This document shows, in pieces, positions 1 through 7,143 of a DNA stretch of 64,000 nucleotides. The notes beneath the pieces are model-generated. The model did not search any database. It was not told the DNA's origin and saw only the letters and a program-made list of their open reading frames with translations. Source of the DNA: Brevibacterium casei CIP 102111 (GTDB lineage: Bacteria > Actinomycetota > Actinomycetes > Actinomycetales > Brevibacteriaceae). The stretch covers positions 558,001-622,000 of the forward strand of contig NZ_FXZC01000002.1 in assembly GCF_900169275.1 (NCBI RefSeq), in the 5' to 3' direction. Position numbers and translations under genes: made by a program. Each line of letters starts with the position of its first letter. Within the stretch, counting starts at the first letter, position 1.

Positions 1-543
1 GGCGGTGGCGGCCTCGATCGCCGAGCCGATGAGAGCGGCGGCGCCGGGACGGGCACCGAAGAGCGTCGTGATCCGGGAGACCGGACCGATGTCGGAGCGC
101 CCGGCCGGCGCGAGGACGACGGGCACCTCCGAGGAGTGCAGCAGCGAGGTCGCCACGGTGCCGATGCGGAACTGGCGCATGAGCGTCGTCGCCCTGGCGC
201 CGATGACGATCGCCACCGCTCCTTCGTCGGAGGCGACCTCCATGAGGCCCTTCGACTCGTTCGATGCGGTGTGGATGACCCCGCGGGCAGCGATGTCGTC
301 GGGGATGAGGGCCAGCGCCTCTTCGAGCCACTCGTCGAGCTGCTGGGCGACGATGCCGGTCCCGTCCTTGGGGATCGATCCGGCGGCGTGGAAGGTCGAG
401 GACTCCGGGCGGATGATCGTGACGACGAGCTCGATCTCGACGGACCGGGCGATGGAGATCGCCAGGGAGATGGCGTCCCGACCCCGATCGGTGGCGATGT
501 ATCCGACGACCAGGCGCGGAACGGATGCAGCTGACTCTGTCAT
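1..543 (-). CDS. Universal stress protein, N-terminal part (runs off left edge)
   Basis: The minus strand is open from an ATG at 541-543 to the window edge, giving 181 residues with no stop. The start MTESAASVPRLVVGYIATDR and the later stretch VIGARATTLMRQFRIGTVAT followed by HSSEVPVVLAPAG are the opening strand and the nucleotide-loop/C-terminal strand of a UspA domain. The frame then continues past the first domain, so this is probably a tandem two-domain Usp. The usual G-x2-G-x9-G(S/T) ATP loop is only partly kept: the second glycine is alanine. Usp proteins bind nucleotides and modulate stress survival; the specific role here cannot be read. The gene is followed upstream by an AT-richer intergenic stretch that would hold its promoter. 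Confidence 0.85.
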   Translation of the reverse strand, partial: MTESAASVPRLVVGYIATDRGRDAISLAISIARSVEIELVVTIIRPESSTFHAAGSIPKDGTGIVAQQLDEWLEEALALIPDDIAARGVIHTASNESKGLMEVASDEGAVAIVIGARATTLMRQFRIGTVATSLLHSSEVPVVLAPAGRSDIGPVSRITTLFGARPGAAALIGSAIEAATA

Positions 544-875
544 GGACTTCTCCCGGTTCGTAGCGACTCTCCAGGTGATTCTACGTGGTCAGGAGGCCAT
601 CCTGCCGGGATGCCCGGGCGGGGAAGACGACGCACCCCGGCCAGACGCCGCGGACACCGCGACGACGGGTCCCGATCGGAACCCCTGTGCGGGTGAATCC
701 GCATTCGGAAAAGAAAAGTTCAGAAATTATGACCAGAAGTCACACGAATTGCTCAGCCTGTGATAAATTCGACAGTGCAATTACGGATTCGCACCCACAG
801 ACAATTGCACAGTTCCACGAATGGGCTCCGACGCGGCCCATCGACGATCCACGACCCTGAAAGGAGTGCAGCACA
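544..875. other. Intergenic stretch between usp and a 30-codon ORF
   Basis: About 330 bases without a convincing gene. The part from about 700 to 830 is clearly richer in A/T than its surroundings and probably carries divergent promoters for the stress protein (minus) and the small ORF at 876 (plus). I could not identify a well-spaced -35/-10 pair. Open frames through the region are the antisense extension of the usp gene and have no ribosome binding site. Confidence 0.4.
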
Positions 876-968
876 ATGAATCTCTTCGACATCGCATTCA
901 CGGACCTTCGCACAGGCAACCGTGCGCTCGCTGCCTGCTGGGTCGGCGGACTGGGACTCGACGGCTGA
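876..968 (+). CDS. Short ORF, 30 residues, unknown
   Basis: An ATG at 876 is preceded by a strong Shine-Dalgarno sequence (AAAGGAG at 860-866, nine bases before the start) and opens a 30-codon frame ending in TGA at 966-968. The peptide starts MNLFDIAFTDLRTGNRALAA and ends CWVGGLGLDG. It has one Trp and one Cys, no signal peptide and no membrane segment. I do not recognise it. A 6-bp inverted repeat (CGCCGG/CCGGCG) lies shortly downstream, so a leader-peptide role for the 74-residue ORF that follows is conceivable but unsupported. The Shine-Dalgarno and clean frame are the only evidence. Confidence 0.45.
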   Translation: MNLFDIAFTDLRTGNRALAACWVGGLGLDG

Positions 969-1199
969 TCACAGCCGTGTGACACCTCCTTCTCCGCCGG
1001 CAGACTGAACACCGGCGCTTTCCTCTGCGCTTCGACCGCATCGGCCTCACAGCAGATCGCCGAGCCCGTCCGCGCATCCGAGTTCAGCTCAGCACGCATT
1101 TCCCACCACTGTTCTGCGCATTTGTGCGCCCTCGGAGCAGTGTTCGCCATTTCCGTCTTCCGGGGATTCCCCCTGCCCGAAAAACACAAAGGAACAATT

Positions 1200-1424
1200 G
1201 TGTCCACTACATTCGCATTCACATTTCCCAGACGTGTGGCCCTGTCCACCGGTCTCCGTCTCGTCGCCTGGGCGAGACGACCCGAGGCCGACGCGACGCA
1301 GGCGTCCCGTGCCGCACTCAACCGCCGCATCGCCGAGCTCAGCGCCCAGGCCCGTCGTGAGGAGCTCGAGGCACGGCGCAACCGCGACCTCGACCTCTTC
1401 GTCGCGCAGAGGCCGATCGCCTGA
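1200..1424 (+). CDS. Small basic protein, 74 residues, unknown
   Basis: GTG start at 1200 with AAAGGA at 1188-1193, six bases upstream; an earlier in-frame start near 1122 lacks such a site. The first 25 residues (FAFTFPRRVALSTGLRLVAW) are moderately hydrophobic with arginines, like a short amphipathic or membrane-proximal helix. Residues 28-65 are Arg/Ala/Glu rich (ALNRRIAELSAQARREELEA) and should form one long helix. No catalytic motif is visible. It sits just upstream of tRNA-Ala(GGC) on the same strand. I do not recognise a named family; small helical proteins of this build are common in actinobacteria. Confidence 0.6.
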   Translation: MSTTFAFTFPRRVALSTGLRLVAWARRPEADATQASRAALNRRIAELSAQARREELEARRNRDLDLFVAQRPIA

Positions 1425-1462
1425 GCCGTGCACCACTGTGCCGAGCGTCACTTCCCGTCGAT

Positions 1463-1491
1463 TTGGCGTGTGGCCCCCGCCTGAGTAATAT
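1463..1491 (+). promoter_or_regulatory. Promoter of tRNA-Ala(GGC)
   Basis: TTGGCG at 1463-1468 and TAATAT at 1486-1491 are separated by 17 bases and lie 13 bases before the tRNA 5' end, the geometry of a housekeeping sigma factor promoter with a very short leader. Assigned from spacing and similarity only. Confidence 0.55.
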
Positions 1492-1504
1492 TGATCAGGC
1501 AAGC

Positions 1505-1577
1505 GGGGGTATGGCGCAGTTGGTAGCGCGTCTCCATGGCATGGAGAAGGTCAGGGGTTCGAATCCCCTTACCTCCA
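1505..1577 (+). tRNA. tRNA-Ala, anticodon GGC
   Basis: A full cloverleaf can be drawn over 73 bases: acceptor GGGGGTA with TACCTCC (one G-U), D arm GGCGCAGTTGGTAGCGC, anticodon stem TCTCC/GGAGA around the loop ATGGCAT (anticodon GGC, reads GCC), and T arm AGGGGTTCGAATCCCCT. The discriminator is A. CCA is not encoded; the next bases are CCG. GCC is a major alanine codon in a genome this rich in G and C. Confidence 0.95.
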
Positions 1578-1585
1578 CCGCAGGG

Positions 1586-1619
1586 CGAAGGCCCCGGACC
1601 GATCGGTCCGGGGCCTTCG
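1586..1619 (+). terminator. Terminator after tRNA-Ala(GGC)
   Basis: A perfect 34-base palindrome (arms starting CGAAGGCCCCGGACC) begins nine bases after the tRNA. It is followed by TCGTT rather than a run of T, which is usual for actinobacterial terminators. Confidence 0.8.
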
Positions 1620-1658
1620 TCGTTCTCGCAGGTCAGTGCCGCAGCGCAGCGTGCTCGT

Positions 1659-1704
1659 CCGGGTGAGTCGCGGCAAAACGTTCTCTCCCGGGTGAGTCGC
1701 GGCA
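1659..1704. repeat. Two direct copies of a 17-base unit
   Basis: CCGGGTGAGTCGCGGCA occurs at 1659-1675 and again at 1688-1704, a 29-base period. CGTTCTC precedes copy 2 and also occurs at 1621, so a degenerate third unit may exist. The function is unknown. It lies between the tRNA terminator and the 3' end of ogt. Confidence 0.7.
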
Positions 1705-1731
1705 CAGCTCCGAGGCAACCGCTCGGTGTCG

Positions 1732-1767
1732 ATCCGCATGGTACGGATCGATCCATGCCATGCGGAT
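1732..1767. terminator. 36-base near-perfect palindrome downstream of ogt
   Basis: Outer arms ATCCGCATGG (1732-1741) and CCATGCGGAT (1758-1767) are exact complements, and the centre GGATCGATCC (1745-1754) is itself a palindrome. Only the three-base joints TAC and ATG do not pair. It starts 17 bases past the ogt stop codon on the minus strand, where a terminator is expected, but its two-tier symmetry would also suit a protein-binding or REP-like element. Confidence 0.55.
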
Positions 1768-1783
1768 TCAGACCGCGCGGTCG

Positions 1784-2314
1784 TCACCGGCGGGCCGTCA
1801 CTCCTTCGAGGTCGAGCAGCGTGCGCTTGCGCTCCTCTCCCCACGCGTAGCCGGTGAGCGCGCCGCTGGCGCCGATGACCCGATGGCAGGGCACGATGAT
1901 GCTGATCGGATTCCTCCCATTCGCCGCACCGACCGCCCGCGAGGCCCTGGGACGGTCGATCCACCTGGCGAGTTCGCCGTAGCCGGCCGTGGTGCCGAAC
2001 GGGATCGTCGTCAGCGCCTCCCACACCTGCAGCTGGAAGTCGGTGCCTGACGGGGCAAGAGGCAGCTCGAATGTCGTCCGCTGTCCGGCGAAGTACTCCC
2101 CCAGCTGCGCAGACGCCGAGACGAGGACGGGAAGGTCGGGACTCTCGACCGCCTCGGCGACGGTGCGCAGAGAGAGCCTCTCAAGGACGGCCTCGAAGCC
2201 GTCGAGGTAGACCCCGGTGAGATGCTCGTCGTCGGCGGTGAGGAGGATCTCCCCGACGGGTGAGTCGATGGCGGTGAAGTGCAGGACGTCGGTGTTCGGT
2301 GCGGAGAAGCGCAT
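1784..2314 (-). CDS. ogt: Methylated-DNA--protein-cysteine methyltransferase
   Basis: The 176-residue protein removes methyl groups from O6-methylguanine by suicide transfer to its own cysteine. The active-site motif PCHR is at residues 142-145 (Cys143), preceded by the DNA-binding/arginine-finger stretch RAVGAANGRNP at 126-136. The start at 2314 has AGAGGA a few bases upstream and gives a family-typical length. An alternative ATG at 2390-2392 overlaps the stop of the upstream glycosylase as TGATG and would add a 26-residue Pro/Thr-rich tail with no homology, so it is less likely, though it could allow coupling. It forms a two-gene alkylation repair unit with the Ada/AlkA gene. Confidence 0.93.
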   Translation of the reverse strand: MRFSAPNTDVLHFTAIDSPVGEILLTADDEHLTGVYLDGFEAVLERLSLRTVAEAVESPDLPVLVSASAQLGEYFAGQRTTFELPLAPSGTDFQLQVWEALTTIPFGTTAGYGELARWIDRPRASRAVGAANGRNPISIIVPCHRVIGASGALTGYAWGEERKRTLLDLEGVTARR

Positions 2315-2391
2315 GGCGGTTCCTCTCTGGGATGTCGCGGCTGGGATGGTCTGGTCTGGTGAGGTCGGCGCTGGGCCGGTGGGTGTGGTCA

Positions 2392-3831
2392 TCAGCGGTG
2401 CACCGATCCCGCGTGGGCTGCCCACAGCAGGTGGGTGAGGTAGGACCGCCACGGTCGGGCAGCCGCGAGCTGCCCGTCGGTGAGCGGCACCGGGAGGGCA
2501 TCGAGGGCCTTCCTCACTCCGAGGTCGGAGGCGAGGAGGACATCGGGGTCGCCGAGTGCGCGCATCCGGATGTAGCCGACACTCCACGGTCCGATCCCTG
2601 GCAGGGCGAGCAGAGCTCGGGCCGCCTCATCCCGGTCGGTGCCCGGACCGAGGTCGATGGTCCCGTCCGCGAGCGCTCGCGCCAATGTCCGCAGGGTCGC
2701 GATCCGTCGCCGAGGCAGCGCCCAGTCATCATCGGTCAGCTCGGTGATCGCCTCGGGGGTGGGGAAGATCCGGTCGACGGTGCCGCAGCGCAGCTCCTCG
2801 GGCAGGCCCTCCCCTGCGATCTCGACGAGTCGGCGCAGGTGGGTCTGGGCGGCGCGCACGGAGATCTGCTGCCCGAGGACGGTGCGGATGGCGAGTTCGA
2901 CGGGTTCCCCGTGCCCGGGCGAGCGGATGCCCGGGATTGGGCCGACGAGGTCGCCGAGCCCGGCGTCGGTGAGGGTCGAGTGCACCGCGGCAGGGTCGGC
3001 ATCGAGGTCGAGGATGCGTCGCGCCCGCGCCACGGCCGCCCCGAGGTCCCGGGTGTCGGTCAGGCGCAGTCGGCAGGTGACGAAGTCGCCGTCGCCGGGG
3101 GTGAGCGTGATGACGGCGGGCCCGTGGGCGAGGCGCAGCGAACGACTGTAGTGATGGGCACCGACGTCCTCGACTCCGGGGATCTCGCGCAGCCCGAGGT
3201 AGGCGAAGAGGTGGTCGAGGTCGATGGGGGCACGGTAGGCCAGACGTACCGCGAGGTCGTCGGCGCGGGCGGGAGCCGCACCCGTGCGCAGCCGACCCGG
3301 GGCCATGCCGTACGTGTCCTTGAACGTGTCGTTGAACTGTCGGATGCTCGAGAATCCCGAGGCGAAGGCGACCTCGCTCATCGTCATCCCCGTCGATTCG
3401 ACGAGGGTCCGGGCAGTGCGCACTCGTTCGCTGCGGGCCAGGGCCAGGGGGCCGGCACCGAGTTCGGCGTGGAGGACGCGTCCGAGTTGGCGGCTGCTGT
3501 AGCCGAGCGCCGAGGCGAGGCCGGAGACCCCGGCGCGGTCGACGAGACCGTCGCGGATGAGGCGAAACGCCCGGGCGCTGACATCGGCGCGGACGTCCCA
3601 GTCCGGGGAACCGGGGCTGACATCGGGACGGCAGCGCTTACATGCCCGATACCCTGCTTCGACCGCGGCCGCAGCCGTCGGAAAGAAGTCGACGTTCTCC
3701 CGCAGCGGGGTGCGTGCCGGACACGAGGGTCGGCAGAAGATCCGGGTCGTCGCCACGGCGGTGAAGAACATTCCGTCGAAGCGCCGGTCGCGTCCGGTCA
3801 CCGCCTGATAGCACTGGTCCGAAGTGAGCAT
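2392..3831 (-). CDS. alkA: Ada-type regulator fused to AlkA DNA-3-methyladenine glycosylase
   Basis: A 479-residue three-part protein. Residues 1-75 are the Ada zinc domain with four cysteines at 33, 37, 64 and 67 (FCRPSC ... CKRC), in which the first cysteine of Ada accepts methyl from phosphotriesters. Residues about 80-185 are an AraC-type double helix-turn-helix (GFSSIRQFNDTFKDTYGMAP). The C-terminal part is an AlkA fold with the helix-hairpin-helix LPGIGPWSVGYIRMRALG and catalytic Asp near 436 (SDLGVRK). It lacks the Ada methyltransferase domain, which is supplied by the next gene, ogt. The expected role is sensing methylation, activating the repair genes and excising 3-methylpurines. 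Start ATG at 3829-3831. Similar Ada-AlkA fusions are established in actinobacteria. Confidence 0.93.
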   Translation of the reverse strand: MLTSDQCYQAVTGRDRRFDGMFFTAVATTRIFCRPSCPARTPLRENVDFFPTAAAAVEAGYRACKRCRPDVSPGSPDWDVRADVSARAFRLIRDGLVDRAGVSGLASALGYSSRQLGRVLHAELGAGPLALARSERVRTARTLVESTGMTMSEVAFASGFSSIRQFNDTFKDTYGMAPGRLRTGAAPARADDLAVRLAYRAPIDLDHLFAYLGLREIPGVEDVGAHHYSRSLRLAHGPAVITLTPGDGDFVTCRLRLTDTRDLGAAVARARRILDLDADPAAVHSTLTDAGLGDLVGPIPGIRSPGHGEPVELAIRTVLGQQISVRAAQTHLRRLVEIAGEGLPEELRCGTVDRIFPTPEAITELTDDDWALPRRRIATLRTLARALADGTIDLGPGTDRDEAARALLALPGIGPWSVGYIRMRALGDPDVLLASDLGVRKALDALPVPLTDGQLAAARPWRSYLTHLLWAAHAGSVHR

Positions 3832-3863
3832 ACGGCTATTCTGCTCCTCCCAGGAGACCAGTG

Positions 3864-4853
3864 CTAGCGGTTTTCGGACATCGCAGTTGAGGGGACCATC
3901 CGCGGGACGAGCCAGACGAGGACAGCCATGACGACGAGTTCGACGAGGGTCTGCGTGACGACGGCGGCCGTGCCGGGTCCCTCACGATCGACGGCGCGGA
4001 CGAGCGGAAGCACGACGAGGGAGTTGCGGGTCACCCCGGTGAAGACGAGCGCTCGCCTCTCTCCTCCGTCGGCGAGCACCACCCGGCCGATGGCCCACCC
4101 GAGGCCGACCATGACGGCTGCGAAGAGGACGCAGGCGAGGACCGCCGGTCCGAGGTCGGGCAGGTACGGCAGGACGGTGCGCACCTCGGCGGCGGCGATG
4201 ACGATGAGCGTGAGGAGCATGACCGGCATCATCACGTGCTCGCTGACGCTCAGGGTGCGTCGGGCAACGGCCGAGCGGCGGGCGAGCAGACGGAGGACGA
4301 GCGCGGCGAGAAGGGGGACGACGATGAAGGTGACGAGGGCTGCGAGGAACGGGCCCGGGGTGATGAGCACGGTCGCACGCTCACCGATGATGAGGCGCAG
4401 CCAGACCGGAAGGAGGACGATCTGGACGACCATGAGAACGGGGGTGAGCGCGAGCAGGCGTGCGCTTGCGCCGCCGGCGAGGCCGGTGAAGACGATGACG
4501 TAGTCGATGCACGGGGCGAGGAGGACGATGAGGACGGCGACGACGATCGTGCTCGGCAGCGGGATCGCCCAGTGAAGGCCCGCGACGACGAGGGGGACGA
4601 GGACGAAGTTGAGTACGAGGACGGTGACGGCGAAGCGTCCCCCACCGCGCCTCCCGCTGAGCCGTTCGAGCGGGATCTCGGTGAACGTCGTGACGAGGAG
4701 GACGACCAGGGCCGGTGTGACGAGGACTGAAGCCGCCTCGCCGGCGCCGGGAACGAGCCTGCCGAGCAGCACGCCGATGACGATGGCACCGAGACAGGCC
4801 GGCGCCGTATGCCGGGTCAGCCACTCCGAGACGGCAGCCGCGCCGGTGCTCAT
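3864..4853 (-). CDS. ACR3/bile acid:sodium symporter-type permease, possible arsenite exporter
   Basis: A 329-residue integral membrane protein with about ten hydrophobic segments. The segment LLAPCIDYVIVFTGLAGG matches the APC-x-D-x-VIVF signature of ACR3-like arsenic resistance permeases (BART superfamily), including its cysteine, and a second conserved patch is VFTGVTRNSLVVLPL. The start at 4853 overlaps the stop of the MocR regulator gene by four bases (ATGA), so the two are co-translated. No arsR or arsC is nearby, which weakens an arsenic assignment; the coupling to a PLP-binding regulator may point to another anion or organic acid. Family assignment is firm, substrate is inference. Confidence 0.8.
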   Translation of the reverse strand: MSTGAAAVSEWLTRHTAPACLGAIVIGVLLGRLVPGAGEAASVLVTPALVVLLVTTFTEIPLERLSGRRGGGRFAVTVLVLNFVLVPLVVAGLHWAIPLPSTIVVAVLIVLLAPCIDYVIVFTGLAGGASARLLALTPVLMVVQIVLLPVWLRLIIGERATVLITPGPFLAALVTFIVVPLLAALVLRLLARRSAVARRTLSVSEHVMMPVMLLTLIVIAAAEVRTVLPYLPDLGPAVLACVLFAAVMVGLGWAIGRVVLADGGERRALVFTGVTRNSLVVLPLVRAVDREGPGTAAVVTQTLVELVVMAVLVWLVPRMVPSTAMSENR

Positions 4854-6295
4854 GCGACGATCCGCGCGCGATCGGCTGGGCGCGGATCGGGCATCGCCTG
4901 TGCATCCTCCCACGCCGCGGCCAGGCGGGGGGCGACGTCGGCAAGCTCCGCCTCGGCGACGGTGAAGGGCACGCGGATCCAGCGGTCGAGACCACCGGCG
5001 GGGGCGAAGTTCGGCCCTGAGGCGAGCGTGAGCCCATGCGCGAGCGCAGCGGAGACGAGGGCTCCGGAGCGCTCCTCGGGCAGGCGCACCCACAGGGCCA
5101 TGCCCCCGGACGGGACGACGACGTGCCAGCTCGGCAGGAGCGCCCGGAGGTCGTCGACGAGTCGGTCACGGGCGACGGCGAGGCGGGCGCGCATCTGCGT
5201 GAGGATCGCGTCGTCGGCGCCGAGCAGCTCTGCGGCGACGAGCTGTTCGAGCACCGGTGCCCCGAGGTCGAGGGTGAGGCGCACGGCCGCGGCGTCGTCC
5301 ATTCGGGACGCGGGCACCCGCATCCAGCCGATGCGCAGGCCGCCCCAGAAGACCTTGCTCATGCTCCCCACGGAGATCGCGTCGGGCGCGAATGCACCGA
5401 GTGGGGTCTGCGGCGGTGTCCCGTCGAGTCCGAGGTCGACGAGGGATTCGTCGATGACAGGCACGACGGAGGAGCGGGTGAGTTCTTCGGCGAGCTCGGC
5501 GCGCTGGTCGCTCGGCATGAGGGCACCGGTGGGGTTGTGGAAGTCGGGGATGAGATAGGCGGCGCGCACGCGTCCCTCGCGCATCGTCTGCCCCATCGCC
5601 GCGACGTCCCAGTGGTGTCCCGCCTCGGTGATCTCGAGCGGATAGGGCACGATGCGGGCGCCGGCGGCGGCGATCGTCGCGATCGCATTCGGGTAGCTCG
5701 GACTCTCGACGAGCACGCCGCCGCTGCCGTTGAGCAGCGCGCGGATGCCGATGGCGGCACCACCGAGCGCCCCGGAGGTGATGAGGATGTCGTCGGGACG
5801 GGTGGGCAGGCCGCGGCGGGTGTACCGGTCGGCGATGAGTTCGCGCAGCTGCGGGATCCCCGAGGGGTAGTACCCCGTGCCGGGAAGGTACGCGTGGAGC
5901 TGGGCGAGCGCCCGCTCGTAGGCGTCGAGGAGTCCGATCGGGGCGACGGTGGCGGTGCACGTGAGGTCGATCCCGTCGGCGGCGGGACCAGTCGGTGAGA
6001 GGAGGTGATCGATCCTGCCGCCGGGCACCTGCGGCAGTTCGACGAGACTGCCCGAACCGCGGCGGGTGCGCACGTAGCCGAGTTCGCGCAGCTGCGCATA
6101 GGCCCGCGTCGACGTCGTCCGCGACAGGCCGAGCGCCGCGGCGAGCTCCCGTTCGCTCGGCAGGCGCACGCCGACGGGAACGCGGCCGTCGGTGATGGCG
6201 TGGGCGATCGTCCCGGCCAGGGAGTCGTAGGCCGGGGCGGGCCACGGACCCGTGCCGATGATGGCTGCGAGTCGTCGGGCGCTCATCGTCGTCAT
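4850..6295 (-). CDS. MocR-family regulator (GntR winged helix fused to aminotransferase fold)
   Basis: The 481-residue protein has a GntR winged helix at about 20-95 (LPSERELAAALGLSRTTSTR, YVRTRRGSGS) followed by a class I aminotransferase-like domain. In that domain SPSYPNAI, DFHNPTGALM and SVGSMSKVFWGGLRIGWM carry the PLP-contacting residues, including the Schiff-base lysine in SMSKV. MocR proteins sense PLP or a PLP-derived ligand and usually control the divergent gene. Start ATG at 6293-6295 with AGGAAAG upstream; longer upstream starts run through the divergent promoter and are rejected. It is divergent from a YczE-type membrane protein, the known MocR-YczE arrangement, and overlaps the downstream permease gene. 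Confidence 0.92.
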   Translation of the reverse strand: MTTMSARRLAAIIGTGPWPAPAYDSLAGTIAHAITDGRVPVGVRLPSERELAAALGLSRTTSTRAYAQLRELGYVRTRRGSGSLVELPQVPGGRIDHLLSPTGPAADGIDLTCTATVAPIGLLDAYERALAQLHAYLPGTGYYPSGIPQLRELIADRYTRRGLPTRPDDILITSGALGGAAIGIRALLNGSGGVLVESPSYPNAIATIAAAGARIVPYPLEITEAGHHWDVAAMGQTMREGRVRAAYLIPDFHNPTGALMPSDQRAELAEELTRSSVVPVIDESLVDLGLDGTPPQTPLGAFAPDAISVGSMSKVFWGGLRIGWMRVPASRMDDAAAVRLTLDLGAPVLEQLVAAELLGADDAILTQMRARLAVARDRLVDDLRALLPSWHVVVPSGGMALWVRLPEERSGALVSAALAHGLTLASGPNFAPAGGLDRWIRVPFTVAEAELADVAPRLAAAWEDAQAMPDPRPADRARIVA

Positions 6296-6312
6296 GGAAC
6301 CACTTTCCTGCA

Positions 6313-6337
6313 ATTGGCTCTTTTTCGCAATGCCAAT
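6313..6337. promoter_or_regulatory. Inverted repeat in the MocR/YczE divergent promoter
   Basis: ATTGGC (6313-6318) and GCCAAT (6332-6337) are separated by 13 bases, and GCAAT precedes both halves as a short direct repeat. The element sits in the 93-base gap between the two divergent starts, where a MocR regulator is expected to bind. This is the most obvious symmetry in the gap; binding itself is inference. Confidence 0.45.
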
Positions 6338-6388
6338 CCGGTCCATGATGGGGTGACGAGACCACAGACCCCACCGAAAGAGCACTCC

Positions 6389-7066
6389 ATGCCCACGACT
6401 CCACCGCAGCGCCGGGAACTGGCGAACGCCGGTCCCCTCGAACAGCTCCGAGGCGGCCGACTCCCCCGCCGGCTTCTCCAGCTCGTCGTCGGCCTCTACC
6501 TCTACGGCGCGTCGATGGCGATGGTCGTCGTCTCCGGTCTCGGCATGATCCCCTGGGACGTCCTCCACTCGGGGATCCTCCGCCACGTCCCGCTCACCTT
6601 CGGCACGATCATCACGATCACCTCGGTGCTCGTCCTCCTCGCCTGGATCCCGCTGCGACAGCAGCCAGGGCTCGGCACCGTGCTCAATGCGCTGAGCATC
6701 GGTCCCGCGCTCGACCTCACGCTCCTCTTCCTCCCCCGCCCCGAGGCGCTGGGGTGGAACATCGTCCTCCTCGTCGCAGGGGTCGTCCTCAACGGCGTCG
6801 CCTCGGCGATGTACATCGGGGCTCAGCTCGGGCCCGGACCCCGCGACGGCCTCATGACCGGCCTCTCCCGCGTCACGGGACGCTCGATCCGCCTCGTGCG
6901 CACACTCATCGAGGTCACCGTCGTCGCCGTCGGTTGGGCGCTCGGCGGAGTCGTCGGCATCGGCACCGCCCTCTACGCCGTGAGCATCGGACCGATCACC
7001 CAGGCACTGCTGCCCTTCTTCACCGTCGCACTCCGCCCCCGCCGCACGGCCTCGCCCGACGAGTGA
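6389..7066 (+). CDS. YczE/YitT-type integral membrane protein
   Basis: The 225-residue protein starts at ATG 6389 with GAAAGAG at 6376-6382. After about 30 polar residues come five hydrophobic segments, and the family pattern is clear: GLYLYGASMAMVVVSGLGMIPWDVLHSGI near the start, GPGPRDGLMTGLS in the middle and VGWALGG..GIGTALYAVSIGP near the end. Proteins of this family are encoded next to MocR regulators in many actinobacteria and firmicutes and are presumed transporters, substrate unknown. The divergent MocR gene is the likely regulator. A strong terminator follows seven bases after the stop. Confidence 0.85.
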   Translation: MPTTPPQRRELANAGPLEQLRGGRLPRRLLQLVVGLYLYGASMAMVVVSGLGMIPWDVLHSGILRHVPLTFGTIITITSVLVLLAWIPLRQQPGLGTVLNALSIGPALDLTLLFLPRPEALGWNIVLLVAGVVLNGVASAMYIGAQLGPGPRDGLMTGLSRVTGRSIRLVRTLIEVTVVAVGWALGGVVGIGTALYAVSIGPITQALLPFFTVALRPRRTASPDE

Positions 7067-7072
7067 ACGGCC

Positions 7073-7105
7073 CCGGCCGGGTGCCCGTTGCGGGCACCCG
7101 GCCGG
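7073..7105. terminator. Bidirectional terminator
   Basis: A perfect 15-base-pair stem (CCGGCCGGGTGCCCG paired with its complement) has a three-base TTG loop, between the convergent stops at 7066 (plus) and 7144 (minus). It should serve both genes. Confidence 0.85.
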
Positions 7106-7143
7106 TCGCCGTCGTCATCGGGCACGCACGGTGCCGATGAGCC

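Noticed and set aside
136..534. A 132-codon plus-strand frame at the left edge
   Set aside because: Antisense to the universal stress protein, Asp/Arg/Gly-rich, no ribosome site.
2315..2392. Longer ogt start overlapping the alkA stop as TGATG
   Set aside because: It adds a 26-residue unconserved tail, and the ATG at 2314 has a strong ribosome site; kept only as an alternative.
3864..4853. Firm arsenic-resistance operon
   Set aside because: The permease motif fits, but arsR, arsC or arsenite-binding cysteine regulators are absent nearby.
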